Below, piece by piece: positions 58,205 through 64,000 of a stretch of DNA of 64,000 nucleotides (its first letter is position 1; the number at the start of each line of letters is the position of its first letter). The stretch is taken from positions 372,001-436,000 of the forward strand of contig MQVO02000019.1 of the NCBI GenBank assembly GCA_001986395.2. The letters are read 5' to 3'. This DNA is from Irpex lacteus (Eukaryota > Basidiomycota > Agaricomycetes > Polyporales > Irpicaceae). The notes below the pieces were generated by a model. The model saw only the letters and a program-made list of their open reading frames with translations, was not told the origin of the DNA and did not search any database. The position numbers and the translations under genes are program-made.

Positions 58205-59621
58205 TTATGCTTTCGGCTCTCTCCCTCCTATGACTTGGATTATATTCTCGTATACCGTGAATACGATACCCCCACTCAGCTAAGAAGATATCTTGAGCTC
58301 CATCTAGTATAATGTATATGACTGACTCACCATTAGTCGCACAAGACGGGGCGTTGTTCCAGTCCAGAATCTCAGGAGACCTTCTTCCGTGAATATTCTG
58401 TACCCACAATGGAATGAGTTACGGTACTGCTGTCGCGCCTCTAACGATTGCATTCTTGTCTTTATGACGCTGTAGGAAACCTAAAGTTCAGAATCGACTT
58501 CGACAATGCACTCAAAGAAGAAACGTACTCCAAAGGCATCGTCGTGTATACTGTCACAAGTCCCGCAATAGCACCTATGCCGAAGGTGATGCTACTAGGA
58601 AGCATCTGCCCGGGGGGTGCATTACTTTGAACTAGTTGCTTGAGGGTGGTGTACGTGGTAAACCGGACGGCCGAGTTTGCGCCTAACATCGATACATGTT
58701 GAAAGATCGTCCATGGCATACGAGAATGCCTTTCTTACCTTGTCTCATCATCTACAAGGAGCAGGTTTAATCCTATCGCTCGATGACCATGACGTTTGGA
58801 ACTTACCACAGGAAACAAGCCGCGGTAGATTCCTCGAATACCTTCTTCTTTGACAATTGTCGTTGTACCATGAATGAGTCCACGGAAACGAGGGTTAGGG
58901 CCTTTAGCGTCGTCGATAAGCTTCGTCCTGTATAACAAATCTCTCAGTAGGTGCGTCCCCAAGAAAGACTGGCTCTTACTTGATTGTTTCTGACGGTGTA
59001 ACAGCGAATATGGCTTCTGTCATGCCCGCTCCGAGACCAGCTGCGAAGGCAAAGTCAGTATCCATAATACGTTATAGAGCGCTTTCCGCACCAAGTAAGC
59101 TTCGACCCGAGCTGACTTTACCCTCAACAATTATGGAGATAAGTCGAAGCAGTTGATGAGTGTATGCACCGCCAACTCACCTCTGAGTCTGCTAATAGAT
59201 GCTTGAAGTGGTCATAGGATACAAAGCGGACACCAGCTTTCATAGAATTCCCTGGAGATGTGAGCAGTCAGACTTTTGTTCTCGTGTAAAAGAATAGAAC
59301 ACATGCCTACAACGAGGGCCGTGCATCCGGAGTATAATCCAGCGATACCCTGGGTTTGTAGTGTTGACCTTATGATAGCCAACGGAGGTTCTCTCTGCCC
59401 AGCAAGAATGATTTCAGAATACGTGACATAGCCAAGGTTGACGTTGACATGCACCTTCCCACCGAACTGCGAGCGTGTCTTAACATACTCGGTCGGGTAC
59501 GTGATGAACCTGTACACAATTAGCAACCAAGTCTCGAGTTGACCAGTGTCACTTACGCCTCAACAGCACCTGCTGTCGTACCAGCTATAAGTGAGTGCAA
59601 AGGCTTCTCCTTTTTCGACAT
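58205..59621 (-). CDS. CTP1: Mitochondrial tricarboxylate (citrate) carrier, intact copy
   Basis: About ten exons with consistent phases, starting MSKKEKPLHSLIAGTTAGAV. The three carrier repeats are visible: FPTEY-like FITYPTEYVKTRSQFGG, the second with VTPSETIKTKLIDDAKGPNP, and the third with MPLDVIKTRMQSLEARQQY. GANSAVRFTTYTTLK and LSGGIVFTVYENI mark later helices. These fit the citrate/tricarboxylate subgroup, which exchanges citrate for malate across the mitochondrial inner membrane. The stop lies at 58205 after GGREPKA. The second intron appears to use a GC donor (GTAG|GCATGT), as does the left copy. Divergent from HEM4, with 162 bases between starts. Confidence 0.88.
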
Positions 59622-59783
59622 GATCGTGGTGGGAGAGAGAAGTGATCCACTGAGGTCACCGTCGCTGGATTAACCGAGTCATCGTCGCGCGACTCATCCC
59701 GAACTCTCATCTCGCCACCTGGAGGCATAATCTCCTCATGATACCCATGTCTGACGACCCTTATCCTGGCATAAATATAGACT
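59622..59783. promoter_or_regulatory. Shared divergent promoter of CTP1 and HEM4
   Basis: 162 bases between the two ATGs. The same arrangement, slightly different in length, lies between the two broken left-arm copies (28851-29019). A TAAATATAGA stretch lies near the HEM4 start. Confidence 0.5.
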
Positions 59784-60758
59784 ATGGATAATGTTCTACT
59801 GCTCAGATCTCCAGATAGCAATGGCCCCGACAAGTACGAGTCGGCATTCCAAGCTGCGGGCTACCATGCGCTCTCTGTGCCAGTCCTCGAGACCGTTCTC
59901 GTCAATCAAGATGATCTTCGTGAGGTTGTCAGGAGAGGTCCACCAGAGGCTGGTTTATCTGGAGTTGTGATCACTAGTGCACGAAGTTCTGAGGCATGGA
60001 GGGAGGTCGTGCGTGGTTTGGTCGCACAGGACTCAACGGCAGGTACGTACTAGTACTCGTATGTACTAATGTCAGCGTAGTCATGACTATAATCAGACTG
60101 GACGATCCTGCCGTTCTATGTCGTAGGACAAGCTACGGCTACCGCTCTTGGAGAAATTAGCAAGGAAGTAGGCGAGACGCTGCTCGCCCCTCACAACATA
60201 CGCGGAGGCAGTGAAACAGGGACTGGGGAGAAACTCGCTCATTTCATCCTGGAAGACCTTAAGGACATGTCGAATGGTCCTCTCAAGCTACTTTACTTGA
60301 CTGGTGACAAGAACAGAGATGTTCTTCCCAGCATACTCAGGAATGGCGGCATCGAGCTGCAGCCGTTGCAAGTTTACAAGACGCAGGGGGCATCTTCGTT
60401 CCCTGACGATCTTCGTGATGCGCTAGACACTGTACCGGATAGTAAGTGCTGTTCTCGTTCCTGTCCATTGAATGCCTCCTCAAGCCCGACCCCTTTATCA
60501 GAATCACGCAGCTGGTGGGTTGTATACTTCGCTCCCAGCGCGGCCGACTTTGTCACCCCAATACTGCGCAACCACCTGAGTCTACCCAATGCCGACAGTC
60601 AGACGTATACAACGAAGGTCGCGGCAATTGGGCCGACTACTTCTACGTTCCTGACTAACGATTTACGTCTCCGTGTGGACGTGCTCTCGCCCAAACCGAA
60701 CGCAGATTCACTCGTGTTGGCTATCCAAGAGTTTGATTCTTGTCGGCCCATTGTATAA
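59784..60758 (+). CDS. HEM4: Uroporphyrinogen-III synthase, intact copy
   Basis: Three exons: 59784-60042, 60097-60441 and 60502-60758, giving 286 residues. The second intron is 60 bases, in frame and without stops, so retention would still give an open protein. The enzyme closes hydroxymethylbilane to uroporphyrinogen III with inversion of ring D, in haem synthesis in the cytosol. Visible marks are NVLLLRSP, GYHALSVPVLET, GVVITSARSSEAW, FYVVGQATATAL, LLYLTGDKNRD, ELQPLQVYKT, WWVVYFAPSAADF and AAIGPTTSTFL. The length is usual for fungal HEM4. The left-arm copy is dead, so this is the likely working gene of the pair. Confidence 0.9.
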
Positions 60759-61226
60759 AGTTGTGTCATATGACATGTATGTACGTGAAGGGATACACAT
60801 GGCTGTCTTCTGCAGTCACTTCCTCGCATTCGTGCAATACCTAAGATATGGCTGCCCAAGATTGATCGTAAGTCGAAAGTTCGATTGGGTGCACTATGGA
60901 ATGGCGAAATACTCACGCGCAAACGTCTTGCCAGCTGTGAGTCATCAAAAACATTGTCAAAACCCCGGGCAACGTAGACATTACGCGGTTTTGTATGAGT
61001 ACGTCGGCGCCCATATCTACTCGTTCGTGGAATCTTGCCGTGACGCGTCAGCGAGAACCGAGCGGCTCACAGTACGGTAGATAGCCTCAAACCCATCTTT
61101 GATCCTCCTTATCTCGTCACAGCAGCTATATAAGCCTAGCATGCCACTACTGGTATTCAGCAGATATTTTCATCCTCTACTGCAACTTACTCTCCTCTCT
61201 TGATAAACCAAACGATCAACTTGAAC
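60759..61226. other. Intergenic region before AKR copy 2
   Basis: No gene supported. A TATATAAGCC box at about 61127-61136 and a leader ending at 61226 precede the AKR ATG. Homology with the left arm ends near 60440, within HEM4. Confidence 0.45.
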
Positions 61227-62941
<1,715 letters not shown>

Positions 62942-63407
62942 ACAAGGTTCGACTAAGAAGTGGGGGAGCAAATCAAGGGTGAGGACTTGAAGATGGTGTT
63001 GGGCGCTGTGATGTATTATGTATCACTGTGATGGCATTACTCGCAAGCTGCTGGCCTACGAATGGACGCCACTTTGTAATCGCTGCCGACGACTACTAAA
63101 GGTTCGTAAATGCAGACGCAGAAGTATTTGGTTTTCGAATATGAGTTGCTAAGGATGTTTGAAAGAAAATGACTAATATCGAGTATGGTATGACGTTGGT
63201 CTATGGAGTTTTGACGGTGGTGTATCGAACGGAGCGCGAAGATTTGGCTGCAGTCTCGGCGTTACAGTGTGCACAGTAATTTATACCGATGCCATTCCGG
63301 CAATTCGCTTCTACAGAATTTAAGGCGCTGACTATGTCTAGCACCGGACTTCTGTACATTATACTCATGTTGTGCACCTAGCTGTAGCTAGCGGACGCTT
63401 ACGATGA
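62942..63407. other. Downstream region of AKR copy 2
   Basis: No gene recognised. Includes the AKR 3' flank. Confidence 0.35.
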
Positions 63408-63413
63408 TTGATA

Positions 63414-63725
63414 ATGAATAGGGTATTAGGCGCCTGCATGGCCTCGCATCGTTTCTTAGTTCAGTTGCCTATTCCGGAGCCTGAGCTAACGGAGTTTGAA
63501 TCAACTGTAACCCTGAGTGGCACTGAGCCGCCGGGCTTTCCTCCAACCTCATCTTTCCTTGACACTGTATGTATACCTTTACATAAGCTCAAACTTTACG
63601 ACACTAGCGAACGTTTGGGCGGATGTTCCGTCATGCGTATTGTGTTGGACTCATCTGGACTGAGGCACGCTACGTACTGCAAGTACGTACGCGTTCAAGA
63701 TGAAGACAATGGATGGTCGAAGTAA
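63414..63725 (+). CDS. Hypothetical protein, low confidence
   Basis: From ATG 63414 the frame reads MNRVLGACMASHRFLVQLPI and stays open for about 100 residues to the TAA at 63723-63725. No domain, signal or membrane segment is recognised. Real gene, exon of a gene running out of the window, or chance are all possible. Bases 63726-64000 hold nothing that I can support. Confidence 0.25.
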   Translation: MNRVLGACMASHRFLVQLPIPEPELTEFESTVTLSGTEPPGFPPTSSFLDTVCIPLHKLKLYDTSERLGGCSVMRIVLDSSGLRHATYCKYVRVQDEDNGWSK

Positions 63726-64000
63726 TTCCTCGTTAGGGCAAAGTCTATTCTAACGGAACTGATGTTGTACGATATCCGGCGACACAAGGGCGACCCGTAC
63801 ACATATTCGGAACACGCGGGGCGTTGGTCTTGAATCACCTCCCCTAATTATTGCCATTGACAACCTCAGCAAGGTCCCGTGCAGGGCTGGCCACATAGTC
63901 ACAGGCGGTACTTTTGAGGGCACAAGTTCTCGATATCACTTTGGTTGTGATATGATCCCGTAAGTGCGCACTGCGATTGTTCCGTGTCGTTCGAAGGCGT

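Larger units (their letters stand above)
45830..60440. repeat. Right arm of a large inverted duplication
   Basis: Mirrors 28200-37870: partner, kinase C, RlpA-like protein, carrier and HEM4 in reversed orientation. It is longer because it keeps 55150-58550 (the carrier 3' end and a second RlpA-like gene), which the left arm lacks. Confidence 0.85.

Overview
The window looks like nuclear DNA of a filamentous basidiomycete, most likely an Agaricomycete. Genes are split by many 50-100 base GT-AG introns. Several families typical of mushroom-forming fungi occur: DUF6535 proteins, secreted RlpA-like double-psi beta-barrel proteins, and a seven-helix-like membrane protein. Housekeeping genes are fungal: adenylosuccinate lyase, uroporphyrinogen-III synthase, a mitochondrial citrate carrier, ATP synthase subunit h and the ATPase inhibitor. 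All exon joins were read by eye from reading frame, splice sites and comparison of duplicate copies.

Layout. (1) 1-14130: a tandem array of three DUF6535 genes on the plus strand. The first is cut by the window edge, the other two are complete (3624-6495 and 9222-12254), and each is followed by decayed, mutually similar sequence. (2) 14130-18700: gene-poor DNA with a 675-base inverted-repeat element, GC-rich hairpins and a Helitron-like 3' end. (3) 18763-23579: a short-chain dehydrogenase, a small conserved protein, and adenylosuccinate lyase on the minus strand with one apparent frameshift. (4) 24000-60760: a large inverted duplication. From the centre outward each arm carries a single-pass membrane protein with a long disordered tail, a convergent multi-pass membrane protein kinase, an RlpA-like protein, a citrate carrier and uroporphyrinogen synthase. 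The left arm is about 28.2-37.87 kb and the right arm about 45.83-60.44 kb. Left copies of the carrier and synthase are broken; right copies are intact. A third kinase (24160-27491) with the tail end of a third partner lies just outside the left arm. The spacer holds a seven-helix-like gene, a TCTAGA-rich element, an aldo-keto reductase (AKR) fragment, a divergent ATP14/INH1 pair and an intact AKR. (5) 61227-62941: a second AKR, then poorly coding DNA.

The most interesting item is the repeated two-gene module. A membrane-anchored Ser/Thr-type kinase, whose multi-pass N-terminal half contains an internally duplicated module, lies tail to tail with a single-pass membrane protein that has a variable extracellular repeat and a Ser/Pro/Asp-rich cytoplasmic tail. 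All three kinases keep such a neighbour, although one neighbour is only a remnant. Both genes vary by duplication of whole exons. I recognise no named system here. A signalling pair is an inference from linkage and topology, and linked duplication alone could also explain the pattern.
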